From: Candidula unifasciata
Lineage: Eukaryota > Mollusca > Gastropoda > Stylommatophora > Geomitridae
Direction of reading: 5' to 3'
DNA length: 64,000 nt
NCBI GenBank assembly: GCA_905116865.2
Contig: CAJHNH020007601.1
Location: forward strand, 330,450 to 394,449
This document shows positions 21,619 to 36,253 of the stretch, one piece after another. The first letter of the stretch is position 1, and the number at the start of each line of letters is the position of its first letter. The position numbers were made by a program, and so were the translations under genes. Below the pieces are notes generated by a model. That model did no database searches. It was not told where the DNA came from and saw only the letters and a program-made list of their open reading frames with translations.

Positions 21619-24600
21619 GTAAGTATCTGTTAACTCTTTGAGCAACAAATAACTTATTTCTAGTGTTTATTTCTGTTATTTCCTTATCTCTCCATTTTGT
21701 ATTAGGATTTTTACTGGTTTATTAAAAAAAAAAAAGCAATATATACATACACATGGACGAGCAACACCTTTCCCCCACACTTCCAGCTTCACCGCGAATG
21801 GGTTGCCCCATATTTGCTCCATTCCTGTGTGAGTAGAAATCACACAAAATGTCCTTCATGATGATCCTGTTTCAAAACTAGCGTTAAAAATGTTAGTTCC
21901 AGCAGAATCTTGAAGCTCGCACACACAAAGTAATTGCAAAAGGCAGCTGTCAAGTGTGTCAACAGTAACAGTCTCACACAAGATTTGTAGCTACTGTTGA
22001 TGCAAGCAGTCAGTTACAAAAGCCTGCATTGTACACAATACTGCATAGGTACACGTCATTCTAAACGTAATCAACCAAATTCATTTTCACTGCACTAACA
22101 CCACAGAGCCAAAAAACGGGGAAAAAAATCTGCATGAAATATACAGCTCAGTGTCGCACTAAGCAAACAGCTCAGTAGCTGAGCAATGGAACCTTTAGAC
22201 ACCTGATTCTGAAATTTGTTTGAATCATTCTTTTCAATGATCTGTGAGTGTGCTGAAATAATTCTGGCACTTATATTGTAGAAAGATGTTTGATGGCTTC
22301 AACACAATATCATTTTTCCTGTTGTTTTCCATTTTAAGATCTTCATTGGTTAGCTGTGATAAATAGGATTGGAGAAATTAATTTACATTGGCCTAGCTAC
22401 ATCCTCAGATCCAACAGATCTTGCCTTTGTCATGTGCAAGTTTAGCATGGAGCTAAACAAATACTGAATGGCTCAAGTATTGCGTAATCTGTTGTGTAAT
22501 CTATATTAATAAAAATGTAAATTTCCGTTGGTTGTAATTAGGGCTGTACCGAATATTCGCTTTTGGGCCAAATAGTGGACCTAATAACTATTCGGTATTC
22601 GGCCGAATACCTGCGGTCGGGCCGAATACAAATAGTGGTTACCTTACACCCGTTTCTGCATACACTGCGATAGACTGAAATACCTCACTTATTAACACAA
22701 TAGTTGCTGTTGCCTAAGTCTGTCGTAGTGGGGGAAACTGCAACCCGGTTGCGTGGTAAAGCATCCATTTTTAACATATGGCTTCAAGTCCTGGACAATC
22801 AGTAGGCAGGCCAAACAATTTCTTGAGGCCTCAGAGATGTGGTTTTACACAACCATGCTTAAAATACCTTGAACAGCCAAAAAAAAAGCAACCAAGAGAT
22901 TTTGAAAGACGCGGTAGCCCGAAGACAACTAATCACAGACATCATAAGGAGACAGTCATTATTTTTAGGCCATGTTATGAGGAGAGGGAAAATTGAACAT
23001 GTGGTGACCACACTGGAAAGATCTGTGGAAGGAGGGATAGAGGAAGACAACAAGAGAAGATTCTTGTTGCATGGCATGGAGGTGTGTCAGCACACAAACT
23101 AATACATGCTGCAGGAGATTGCAGATTGTGGCAAGGCCCACCCCAGTCGGAGAGGCACCTGATGATGATGATACACTATTCGTATTCGACCGAATAGTTG
23201 GTCCCTCTATTTGTATGCGGCCGAATAGTGAAAATCCCTATTCGGTACAGCCCTAGTTGTAATAGCTAATTTCCGAAACTTCTTCACCGATTGCTTTCAA
23301 ATTTTCGCACAACATTAAACTGACTGCACACATGTTTTTATGTAAGTGTGTCACACAAACCACGAACTACATAGCTACAACAATGATCACATCGGTTTTT
23401 GTTTTGTTGCCGGCCCAGAATTGTTTTTAGTTCACCTGGTGGGCGACCTTTGACTGTTGACCTCAGACCTCTGCATGAAGCTACGCCCAAACGCCTTCAC
23501 CGATTACTTTGTAAATTTCACACATATTTGAATATGCAGACGTTTTTATGCAAGAGCACAAGGCTTGAACTACATAGCTCTAGCGACGATCACATCGGCA
23601 TCTTGATTTTTTTTTCCGACGATCTGATTTCTTTTTCTTTTTGCAGTGTTTACTATGCAAGTTTTATTTACACTGATAGGCAACTTTTGACTGTTGATCT
23701 CAGAATTCTGCATGAAGCTGGTCATTATGGTATCGAAGAGTTCTTGACAGATTGTATGGACATATTAGGATGTGGGCATAAATTGTTAACTGAGAGAGCT
23801 CAAAGTTAATTTTAGTCTGGGAAGATACGGATGCCAAGGTCAATTAAAAATCGTCAGGTGATGCATTTCAAATCCTTTGGAGAGGGGGAGAGAAGTATGG
23901 GGAGGGGGGGGGGTGGTGTGATTACAGTCACTGTTAACTGAGAGAGCTTAAAACATGATTTTAAAGTTCTTGTTTTAAGAATTTTTAAAATTTTAATTAT
24001 GCTTCCTATGCCATTCTCATGTTTTGTTGTTGTTGTGAGTCTGTCCGTCATTTAAAAATATATTAGTAAGCTTTACTTTCAGCTGCTAATAGATCATTAC
24101 GGTCTGAGGAGAATGGTGCTGTTACAAGAGGACCTGGCCAATGTTCAACACTCAAGAGAAAGGCGAGACGGATATACAATCAGAAAGTTGCTGGTGCAAT
24201 TAGAATTGGAACTCTTAGCTTGCTGCTGAAAATGGGGTCCGAGTGCTGTGATGTTGATTCTTAATTCAACATTCAACAAAGATTTAGTCTGGATTAGAGC
24301 CCATCAGCTTGCTGAAGAAAAGTTTAAAATTTTCTGCACAATAGATTTAATAAAAGAAAAATTAATTTAATAACATCTTAAAATTTTAGATCAGAAAGAT
24401 CCGAAGTAAGAGGACATGGCATGCATTGTGTCACTGGAAAGGAAATTTGAATAAACGTTCAGACATACGCAGATGAGCATTTAATAGAATTAATTGCACA
24501 TTTGTATGGGAATGGTTTCCTTGATCTTACCATTATTTCCACTTTCTTATTGTTCAAGCAGAGGACCCTGTTTTCCATACAGAATACAAATACTAGGTTA

Positions 24601-27600
24601 AACAGCTGTGTCATTAAAGGGTTGCTTTGTGAGTTTGCATTAATATTTATTAAACACACGATTTAGTCCGTGGATCTTGTATAGGATGCTACTGTGTAAA
24701 TATGTCTGTTAAAATGAAAATTCATTAAACGATAAACATGTCGTGTAAGAAGGTGGATAAGTACTCTTCCTCTTTAATTTTACTGACTGATCACAGGTCT
24801 CAGTCTCGTGTTTCTTGTTCATTCCTAGGTGCAACAGTGTGTGAATTTCAAAAAAACTTTTGACCAGCCGCTTCTTTTCAATTAAAATTAAAATCACACT
24901 GCCTGGTAAGTATCATGTGCCATGCCAATAAACAAAGGCGGTCATGATTTGTTGCCCAACACGATCAACAGAATCACTGATCCTATCAGTGCTCTTGTCG
25001 CACCCCATGTATATGGCCATGTCACCAGGGCATTAATCTCTTAGCCTCCCTCTGTCCCTGCTCTCTGTCAGTTTTCCAATTGCCCCAAGCTCTCAAGTCC
25101 ATTCCTTATTTTGAAATATACTGTCTGTAATCAAAGAAACAGAAAGATACAGTGATACATTTGCCCCCTCAGTCACGTCCTTGATTTTTCCCATTGAATT
25201 ACAACATAAGTCAGAGCGCTGACTGACAAAAACACAGATGAAGGTGATGCTTTAGGTTACATGAACGGATCAGTAATTTGGGGCAAGTGATAATACGTTA
25301 ATTGACTGCGGCTCTGTAAAAATCAAATGTTATTTTCTATGATATTCATGCAGGTTCTAAATACATAGACCTTCATTGTCTGTGGTTAGAAGCGCTTGTA
25401 ACCTTGTATTTTGGTTAGCTGAAAATATTGTTCAGGTTGAAACAAGTTGTTAAAATTATTTCTTGTTTTGAGTTTCTCAAACTGGTTAAAGAAGAAAATA
25501 TCAAAAATTCATTGGAACTCATTGTTTAATACACAGACATTCCCTGACAGCCAAAACTTTGCCACAGAATCTAAACGATGCACTGACAAAAGTTTTAAAA
25601 GTGGTGAATTATGTGAAATAAAGCCCATTGAACACATGACTCTTTGTGATGATCTTCAAGCCACACATAATGTTATATTCTTTTTTTTAAAAATACTGAG
25701 GCCTATTGGTTATCAAAGGTAAATATGCTGGTTCAATTGTACGAGTTGAAGTCTGAGGTCAAAGTTTTTCTCATGAGTAAGAAGGATCTGTATCATGCAT
25801 TTACTGATAACCCATTTGTAATTTGTTTTTGAATAACCTGAACATTAAAATTTCAAGGAGAAGGTGGCAACATTATTCTGTCGTACAATGCTATTAGACC
25901 TTTTGTGGAAAATTAATTTTATGGAAATGATGAACTGAATCCAAGAAATTGGCATCATTTTTCCTATCTCAGTTAAATGTTGGAAATGAGAAGTGGGAAA
26001 ATAATTAACTTGCAATTAAAATTCAGTCACATTTAGTTTTTCAGGTGAAAGTTAAGTTTCTATTTTCTTGATTTAAAGACTGTTCTTGCAAGTTAACCAG
26101 AAATCCTTTCTTTATTGACATTGATATACTCCTAGTCTATTCAAGAAGAAGCGACTGAGCTAAAGACAATTTCCCATATTTTGGCGTAGATATTGTTTTG
26201 GGCTTGCTTTATTTTAAAATGTACCCTCATGTGGCCAAATTAGCTATAAATGTTCTTTGGCCATTTCTCTCTGCATACTTTTGTGAATCTGGATTTGCGG
26301 CTCTAACAGTCATGAAAACAAAACAGTGTTGACAGCTTGATGTGGAGAATGATCTCCGTAGTGCCTTATCCAACAGACCAAAAAAATTGCGCCTATCATT
26401 TAAAAAAAAAAACTGCCAAACATCACATTGGTATTTTGACACAAAATCACAACTTGTTGGTGGCTGTTTCTTTTGTAATTTGACACTCTGATGGTGGGTC
26501 GAAGTCCATGCATCATTTGTTAGGTAAGAACAGTTATGCTCTTATTCTTACTATTGCTCAGAAAAGTTGCAGCTGTGTTCTTTTTCTAGCCTTTGTCTGA
26601 CGATACAAGACAGAATACTTTCTCAATAAAAGCATTATTAGCTGCTGTTAATAAACAAGTCAGAGCAGAGGTGGTAAGCTCTTTATATGACTCATGTTGA
26701 AAAACACTAGTCCAAAACTTTTCACTATCTGTTGGAAATTCATCTTTCTTAAATGGGGCTTCTTCTTTCCAATCAACTCAAATATCTTTCTGTATTGTTC
26801 TTCTGTTGCATTTATGATTTCTCCCGCAGTGTTCATACATGCAGTTCTGGAACAAACAAAAAAGGTTTTGATGGTTGATTTAAAATTTTCATATAGCTCA
26901 GTTTTGACAAGCACTAATACGCATCTCTGACAGGAGGCAGACGTATAATTTGGTGGAGAGCTTCTTCTAACGAAAGTATACATTTTGCTTTTGCGTATTC
27001 TACTTCTTGACGAGCATGTGAGCTATTATTGGTTCTTTTGTAACAATTCCCCCAAAACAGGGGATATCCACGGGAATTCAATAGCTGATGGGACAGTCGA
27101 CTATTTCACCCGATAATGATGATGGTAAATGAAGCGTGTAGTTAGTAATTGTGGATGTGGAACACAACGGGAAACTACCACATTACTATCTCAAGAAACT
27201 CATCATGGAATAGGGGCTTTTGAGCTGAAATGCTGTAGAAAGATTCTCAGAATATCTTGGCAAAAGAAGATGAGAAATATTGACATCTTAAAAGATCTGA
27301 ACATCAAGGAGGACTGGCTAATAAACAGCATCCTTTCTCGAAAGCTGAAATATTTTGGTCATATCAAGCGCCACGACGGATTGGAACAATTATAGCAGAA
27401 GGCACGGTACCAGCAAGGAGGGGCAGGGGCCGACCGACACGAAGATGGGCATAGGACATAAGTGACTCCCTGAGTGTGAAAGTTCATGAGGCGGGAGAAC
27501 TGGCAAGAGACCGAGTTTCTTACAGGCGGACTGTGATGAAAGCGACGTTCTGCAAAGGACCTGCTACATGATGATGATGAGTTAGTAATTTTGCATTTCA

Positions 27601-29711
27601 TTTGCCTTGCTGTGGGCGTCTTGTGCATTTTTTTGGTGTGCAGTTTTCTATGTGTTGGTGCGCAATCGGCTGGTATACAATACTGGTCTTGTTTTCAGTT
27701 CTCATTTTTATGTGAATGTCTAGTGTAATTGGTATCACATCTGCCTTAACAACCGAAAGGTGACGCATTCAACCCCTACATGACCTTTTGTTTTTTTCTC
27801 TTGTATTTTTTTCAAATGTAAATGTTAAATTTAGGCTCTTAAGCACACTTTCGGCAACAGATCACCCAGGTATTAAATATAAAAAAAAAAAACAGTAATA
27901 ACACAAGTAATACAATTAATTATGATTTATGGATCAGATTTGGGGGAGGGGGGGGGGGGCGCTAGGCTGTGGTTTGGGTTAGGGCCAGTTGTAGATGTTT
28001 TGGCACTCACAGCATGGAGTATAGAACGCTCGATATGGCCAGCAGCTGGCATTCAAGTTTAAACAAAAGTGTTTATGGGTGCTGGGTAGGAGGATGCTGT
28101 TTTGCAATATGTATGTGTGACTCTTGGAGAAACTATATCTGCTAACCCTAACCCTAAACCTTTGAAACCGCCATCGGTCCTGTCTTTCCGTCAGCGATAA
28201 CAGCATCTTATGCTTGGACTTTGTTGGGTCTCATTGAAGCACAGCTCTCTCCTTTGTTGCTTATGTTGATGTCACACCCAGGTTCGTCTTTAGGTTTGCT
28301 ACAGGAGGAGTCGATTGGAAGGTTATAGACGAGGAGAAAGATGGTTGTGTTGATAGTGGTGATGATGATGTCTTTGCTAGCTGCATGCTTCTCACGTGAC
28401 TCTGATGCTTGTATACAAAATGTCTGGAAACAACAGTTCTTGTCTATACTGTCTTTATTATGGTACTTCAGCAATGTCACAAATACATCAATGATATTCT
28501 GAATAGCACTGTGTTATCTCTATGGCTAAATACTCGTAAGTTCGCGTTGTGTTCTTTATCTCTAGTTACTTAGTTAACTGGTTCTAGTGTCTATAACTGC
28601 AACCTGGCTTCTAGTGCTGTTTAGTACTAACGGCTTGATCGTCGACTCTAACATCTCTATAGTTCCTACCTAACGTGTCGCTGTTAACCATGTATCTTGT
28701 GTGTTGTCTCTGTAGCTCAGTGTCTTGTTTCATGTCTCTTCTCTAGTGTCTATCTTCGAGGCTCGATATGACCGGCTGCTCTCCTTCTAGTGTTGAGTTG
28801 GCATCTCCACAACTACGAGGATCATTGAGACTAGTCGCTCGTCCTCTAATTCTCAACGACTGAAGGCATTCTTTGAGCTGAGCTGCCATCTCTACGACTG
28901 AAGGCTGCTTTGAGAGTCAATGTGACTGGTCTCTCCTCTCTTGAGTCTTGTGGACTGAAGAATTGCTAAGGTGCTTTGTTACTCGTTATTTATACTTGGA
29001 TGCTGGAATGCTAGGTATTTGTTTTCTTCTCGCTCTTTCTGCTTCTAGAATATTCTAGTACGTCTCAACTTGTTTGCTAGGTACGTTCTCACATAAGATT
29101 TTATAAAAATATCTCGATTGCATCGAATTTCATCATCCTATTCTACGCCAATATTGTAGTTAAACAGACAATTGACGTCAAAAGACTCCTACAAAACAAG
29201 TGCTACTAGGTTTTCTCTGAAAGGGCAAGGCCAACAATGACGTCAGATATTATTTATAAAATATTGTTGCCAAAACCTGTTGACGTTCTTTCTATTAACC
29301 AAGATGCAAAATTATATCTCTTAACAAACAAATGATGACGTAAATTTTCAGTTTTGGCGGGAAAAATGAAGGTTACCAAAACTTGTTGATCTCCTAATAT
29401 TCTAGCGTTGCGCCTCCTAACAAACAAGCTATGATCTTACTCTGTTACATCATCAGGTTAGACTTTTACCAAAAATCTGTTTACAGAATTTTGCTTTTTC
29501 CTTTTCTTTGGGATGTTTTGAAAATGTGACAATGTGTGTGTCATTCCAGACAATGCTATTACGGCTTGTTTGGGCTTTGTTGGGATGATACTTCTTCGCA
29601 AAGTCATTGATATCTGCCCGTGGCTCTGTCTCGAGAGATGTTAACAAAAATAGTGCTTTGTGTCATTACTAATTTTGATTCACACAAGTTCTAGCACGTG
29701 GATCATATCTC

Positions 29712-29742
<31 letters not shown>

Positions 29743-32700
29743 AGTGGTATACCAGGTAAATTTTTTCCTGTCAGGATGTAGGCTATACTCGGTTGGAAGG
29801 TATAACAAAGCGAACGTATACTGAGGTGCTACAGTATTTCTTTTTTGGAAAGCCATGATTTTTTTGTAACTCTAATACTAATTACATGCCTGACATCTTT
29901 AGAATGATTGTTTTATTCCTTGCAGAATTCAACAACAGGCACCCCAGTAACGCTGAGAGTTGACAAGAAGGGTTATTTCCTCTTTTGGAAGGATCAGAAT
30001 AAGGTAATGACAGTTCACATTGTACAGTGTCACAAATATCAGGTTTGAGACAACAAGCAGCTTAGATAATTAGGTTTTGTTAATAGTAAGTCAGTCACAG
30101 AAAAGGTCATTTTCTGTTGTTATAGATGCCAAGGTTTATAGAAAGAAATATGAGCAATAAATGTAACACAAAGACCCACATTTTTTTTTAATCTTTAAGG
30201 TCCATTAGGTCAGTCAGGATAACATAATAGTGGGTGTTAGATTATTAGCTTCATTTGCTGGTTTATTGAGTGATGGGGTTGGAGGAGGCGTGTGGAAATT
30301 GATGTTTTTACAGCTACCTGTGTAGGGGTAGATAATATAATAGTAAGTGTTGCAAATTAGTTTCTTTTGCTGGTTGATAGCCTGTTTTGAGGCCTTGTGA
30401 ATGTCAGGAGGGAGCAGGGGGTGGGAATAGACTTATTGTGGCCTCAGGGAAATATAAAAGCTGGTGCTAGAAAATTAGTTTTGTTAACTGTCTGGGTGAA
30501 TGCTGAGTGCCATGGAGGGAGGAAGAGGGGTGGGAATTGATGCTTGTTGTTGTTGTCTGGAACAGTGAAATAATAAAAGACAGAGTTTTTTTACAATACA
30601 TATATGTTGTACAACATGTAAATCAGATGCATAATAATTGTTTTTTATATATATTTTATTTTAACAGTGTACGCAAAATTAGACGCTGAGAGGTTACATG
30701 GTTATATTATTGTTGTGAACAAGCCTTTTGTGAACAAATGTGACAGGGAATTTATATTATGGGTGTGTGTATAGATAAACTGAGGATTTTACATTTCACA
30801 TTCCCCCTTGCCGAGCTTGTTGTATAGTAGGAACGTCCAAAAAGTTTTTTGTCTAAAATGTTGTTTGGTGAGCCCTGTCATGCTAGTCTTATAGAACCAA
30901 TTGAAACAGTGATAGTTTTACTACATAAAGTAACTATCACATACACCTTATATTTTAGTTGGAAAAGCCCAGGGGTTTTCTTCTGGTGCAGTTTTTTATT
31001 TTGGAATTTCTAATATTCGAATCAAATCACCAGCAGAAAATGATGATGGTGTAGACAGAATTTTGAGGGGAACCATTGATCGTATAGTTTAAAGAATTAT
31101 TTTTGCAAACAAACAGGGCCAGTCATTTTGATTGTACTTTCTGCCAAGAAAGACTGTTTCTGTACGTCTCGCACAGTCAGAGGTCGGGTTGGTCTACTAA
31201 CCTTTTCTACTAACAATTTTAGAGGTACCACTAATAGTCTGTATATCCTTTTCGCCTTTCCCCTGAGTTTTGGATGTTGGCCACATCCCCTCGTCACTCC
31301 CAGCAACATTCTACTAAGACCGTAATGATGGGCCCTGGCTTCTGCACTGTTCACTCACCACCAAAGGGCCATTACAACATCTAGCTTAATCTGCTGACCT
31401 GAAACTCCCAAAACTTCTGCAGTAAACATTGTGCTAGTGGGTTTGATCCTAACAAGTTTGTATGTGCTATGTTGAATCGCTACCTGCACATGTGAAGTTC
31501 TGCTGGGTGCCCAGAGGACCCAAAGCAGTGGTGCCAATAGGAGTTTCCCATTTTTAACTCACAAACTGTCTGGTTTAAGTTCACACTGTGACAAGCATTA
31601 AACTTCATTTCTTTATTACGATTATATGTGTAGTTCCAAATGCTGTTATCAGTAGGCTTTTTTGTGTGTATTTTGTTTAGTTTGTTTTCTGTTGCGAGTT
31701 TTGCCTAACTTTGTCCCAGTATGGGAAGCATTTTTTGGTTATTTAAAGTCCCACCTTGGCAGTTGTCAGGAGCCCTGATATAACCTAACCAAATGGTTGC
31801 ACAGGGTTTCTGGGACTTGTGGCCGGATGTTTCTCATCTGAATGGTGAAAATGTTTATCACTTTTTGTGCTGTTCTGGAAGAGTTAAACTTTATTCACTC
31901 TGTTGCAATAATTGAAATTGAAATATTTTGAAAAGTTACTGGTTATTCCTAACTCTTTACACAACTGAATAATGTATGGAGTTGTCAGCAGCTTATGGCA
32001 GGGAATAAATTAAAAATGAGACTAGAGACATTTATAAAGCTGTTTCTTCTACCATTGAATATTTTCTGTCCAATTTGTTCTGACATTTTACATGAGTTTT
32101 GGCGTCCCTAAAAAACCTACAACCACCACTTCTACTTTCTCCCTTTTGTTCCCATTATCCCTAGGTCTCCATTTGACATGTCTAGACTAAGGGTGGCATA
32201 TCTAGACCATGCGTTCCAGGCATGTCCAAGTATAAAATTTATAGTCTGGGAATGTTGTCTCTTGTCGCATAGCTTTAAAACTCTGACTTTGCGAGGTATG
32301 GCTGGCACGTGTGTTAGTGTGTCTGGTGAGGTGTCCCACTGCCAAGTTTAGAGAAGGTCTGGCATGACTGGTACTGCCTTTATTTCATATTCATAATTGA
32401 TAGCATTGCATCTGGTCATACTAAATCTTGCTTATTTATCTTTATTACAAGGTGCACATTATACAGGTGTATAGTTTATGAGATTTGTATGGGTGGGTGA
32501 GAGAGAGAGAGAGCAAAACTGACACCGGTCTTTTTTTTTATGTTTCAGGAAATAGGATTTTTGGATATATCATTGATTAAGGACACAAGAACTGGAAGTC
32601 AGGCGAAGTTGCCTCGAGTAAGTTAACAATCTTGTGGTCATGTTGACTAATAGTTTTTCTGTAAGCTAGAGTATGCAGAAATACACACTTTCTATGACCC

Positions 32701-35700
32701 AGAGAAAAATATTTGAAAGCCTATGCATATTTGTAATGTCTGCCCTTACCAAACCCACAATCATCAGTCATCATCATGTACAAACAGATTAGGGCTAAGA
32801 ACACTAAGGGAGCCACAGTAATGCAGTGGGTAGATGCTCTTTGAGTCCCAGGGGGTTTATCCTCAGAATCCCAAGGAGTGGTAATCCAAGTTTGAAATTT
32901 TACAAGTGTTTCACAATTAAACATACCATGCTAATTCAGCTGACACGCAACATACACAAATTATACATCAAAGGGACCATTTATTGTTGAGGAAAATAGG
33001 ATAATACTACAAAAAATACATTGTGTTGGTAGTTAATTATTAGGAAATAAACAGATGGTATGTTTGGAAAAATTAGTAAAATTTTTTAAATATTTTTTCC
33101 CACTTACTTCTGTGGCAATTCAGGAAAAACTCAGTAATATCCAAAGTGAATGGCAAATGAACATGAACCACTAAGTCATCATCATCATCAAATGCCTTCC
33201 TTGCTGACAGGCATGGCGATCATGCCTCTCCACAATCTGCGGTCTGCAACTGAATGTATTAATTTATGTGCTGACACCCCTCTATGCCATGAAAAAAGTG
33301 TCAGAAATCTTCTCAGGCTGTCTTTCTCTCCACAAATCTTTCCAGTGGTCACAACATGTTCTTTTTTCCCTCTTCTCATGACCAAAAAAAAAATTTTTTT
33401 TTGGGTGTGTGTGTGTGATAATTTGTTTTCGAGCACTCACCTCTCTCAAAACATCTGGGCTGCTCTTTTTAGCTGTCCAAGGAATTCTAAGGATTCTCCT
33501 GTAAAACCACATCTCTAAGGCCTCAAAATATTGTTCGGCTGGTTAATTAATTATCCTGGCTTTACAGCCATATGTTAAAACTGGCTGTATATAGCATGAG
33601 AGAATTCTTCTCCTAACCTCCAATGACATGGATTCATTGCACACAATTTTCTTCTTTTATAATCTTTCAGTCAGATGTTATCCATGTGCCTTGATACTTA
33701 AATTTCTGTACTTGTCCTAAAATAATGCCTTTGACTTTTATATTATACACTAGCTGTACCCGGCCACACGTTGCTGTGGCATAGTTTGGCTAAATGGAAA
33801 TGAAAGAAAATAGAAATTGCACGTGTCTAATATAATCATTGTCTGCTCAGATATAGAGATAGTCTTTGATCCCCCCCCCCCCCCCCCACCACCACCACAA
33901 CTAAATCCACCTACTACTCTCTCCCTCATCAAAGGTTTTTGGAAAAGAAAGACAATGGAAATCGCACGTGTCTAATATAGGTAATGTCGCAATCATTCTC
34001 TGCACAGATATAGAGATAGTCTGGTTTTCCAACTTTAGAACACGCACCTTATAATTGTGTCTTTATATTAGTGGTCGTTTAAATGGTGTTATTAGCACAG
34101 TAACAAAAATGGTTATTTGGTTATCACATGCTAAAGCTGTTTGTATTTTTAAAGGGGACGGAAGTAAAGCTACAACTGTACTTGTGAATAACAAAGTAAG
34201 TCGTAAAAAATAGAAAAGCGGAGGTAGCGTTAGTAAAATATAAACAAATTAGGTAATGAGAACTTGAAAATCACATGTAAAGCTCTTTAAGTTCTCTTAA
34301 ATTTAAGTCATTACCCCCTCCCCTCCCCTCTTCCACCGACTACTGCTCTCTCCCTCTTCAAAGGGTTTGAAAATCACTACCTGGCGATATTGTTTTGTTG
34401 CTGTAACTGACATTGACATCCCTGTCTATCTGGACTAAAATGGGGAGCAGGAATTGTAATATGTTGTGAATGGGGCTAGTGTAATATTTACCACATCATC
34501 ATATCCTTCAAGTACCAGTACAACTACTACCACGACTACCACCACAGTAGCTAAAATAATGTCACTGCTATCTGTGTTACCATCGGAGTAGACAGAGAGT
34601 CGTGAGCCAGACGATTTGGTTCCGCATGGCTAGTGCTGTCGCCACAGACTGGTCAGGTTAGGATGTATAATTTCACTTCCCGACAGAAAAACGCCATAAC
34701 CTTACCAGCGGTCTTCACATGAGAGCACTATGGTGTAAGAGCCCAACCACAACTATTACTGCTGCTGCTACTTTAAGTGGGTAAAGCAGTTACTGTGACT
34801 TAAAGCTCTCTCAGTTAATAGTTTGCCCCCCCCCCCCCCACCCCCCTCTAAATTCACTGACAACTCTTTACCTCATTGAAGTAGTTGGAAGAAAAAAACA
34901 ACACTTGAAAAGCAAATGAACACAGGAAAAAAACACCGTAATTAGGAAATGAACGCCATGGTAAACAGCACAGCTTAAAATTCCAACGCAGATGAAATAA
35001 CTAAATCTAAATGAAAATAAATTGAAATCTTTGAAATTTCAGCGTAACCATGCAATCGTAAAGTTTAAAAATGCAATCATAAGTATGCAAAATGGTCGAA
35101 TTTAATTATCAAATGGTTTACCCATTTACTTGTCTTTTTTTTTTTTTTTTAAAGTATTAAGGCAACATGGCTAGTGCTGTCACCACGACAGAGCAGATGA
35201 GGATATTATTTTAGTCCGGGATAAAAAAAAAAAAATTAACTACTGCGGATTCGAACCCTGGTCTCCCGCACAGGAACCCAGTGTTCTAACCATTCGACCA
35301 AGCAGCCACTTAATCGGATCAACAAAAAGAGAACTTAACTATTAGAGATGTGTGTCCCTACTACTGTGTCCCGATTATAACACAACCCAAAACCGCAGGC
35401 AATTGTTTTCTCGTAGACAGATACTCCAGATATATTAATGAAACGGCACAACAATAGAAATCGCACGTGTCTAACACGGTTAATGAAGTTAATGTCGCAG
35501 TCAATGTCTGCGCCGACGTCAGGATAGTCCTTGATGCCCCCCCCCCCCCCCCCCCAATCGAAGGTTGTTTGAAAAAAACCAATAGAAAATAGAAATCGTG
35601 TTTAATTTGGTTATTGTGGCAAATATAGAGATAGTCTTGTTTGCTATACCACGACCTACTCTATGTATTAGAGAAGGCGTTGGCTGCACGTAACTCGCTG

Positions 35701-36204
35701 GCGAGTGGTGGAAGCCTTGCGTTCTGACTACGGCGCATGCGCAATTACTAACGTGGCTATAATTAGAAATCACTAAAATTATAAATATTAGTTTCAAATA
35801 TTATGGCTTAAATTGTGGTCACCTATCTCTAACAGTGACAGGTTGAATTTCAAACCATGATGGTTCAACATCCAGTATCAAAACAAACATATCCTGAAAA
35901 TTTCAGCTAAATCGGTTCAGTAGTTTCCGAGTCTATAAGGGGCAAACAAACACACAAACATTGATTTTTATATATATAGATTTAGGCACAATTCTTTTCT
36001 TGGAAATCACCATTACTTCTGTCTCTCCATTATTCAAACTGAGGTCAATTTGATCAATTTGTAGTTCTTTCTGACTTGTCACACTTGGTAATGTATAAAT
36101 AAAATATAACCACAATCTGTCCATTAGATCTCATTCCATAGAGACTTTTAGAACATTATAACAGCACCGTTTTTTGGGTAAAGCAAAATTACCTCCAAAA
36201 ACAG

Positions 36205-36253
<49 letters not shown>

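Larger units (their letters stand above)
33176..36125 (-). mobile_element. Non-LTR retrotransposon 3' end, split by Helitron A
   Basis: Minus-strand copy of the family at 6.4-8.5 kb. The TGA-type tail is at 33,178-33,190, followed leftward-to-right by the HVMRRGK and RMLRIPWT blocks and then the thumb region. At 33,749 the sequence stops and resumes at 35,981 with [17 protein letters not shown]. Joining the two edges reproduces, without loss or gain, the corresponding stretch of the paralogue near 7,808-7,846. Confidence 0.88.

Noticed and set aside
25440..26420. Domesticated hAT-derived host gene
   Set aside because: Recognisable pieces are spread over several frames with stops and no splice structure that would join them.
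28140..28158. CTAACCCTAACCCTAAACC as telomeric repeat
   Set aside because: Only about two units, no array, in the middle of an intron.
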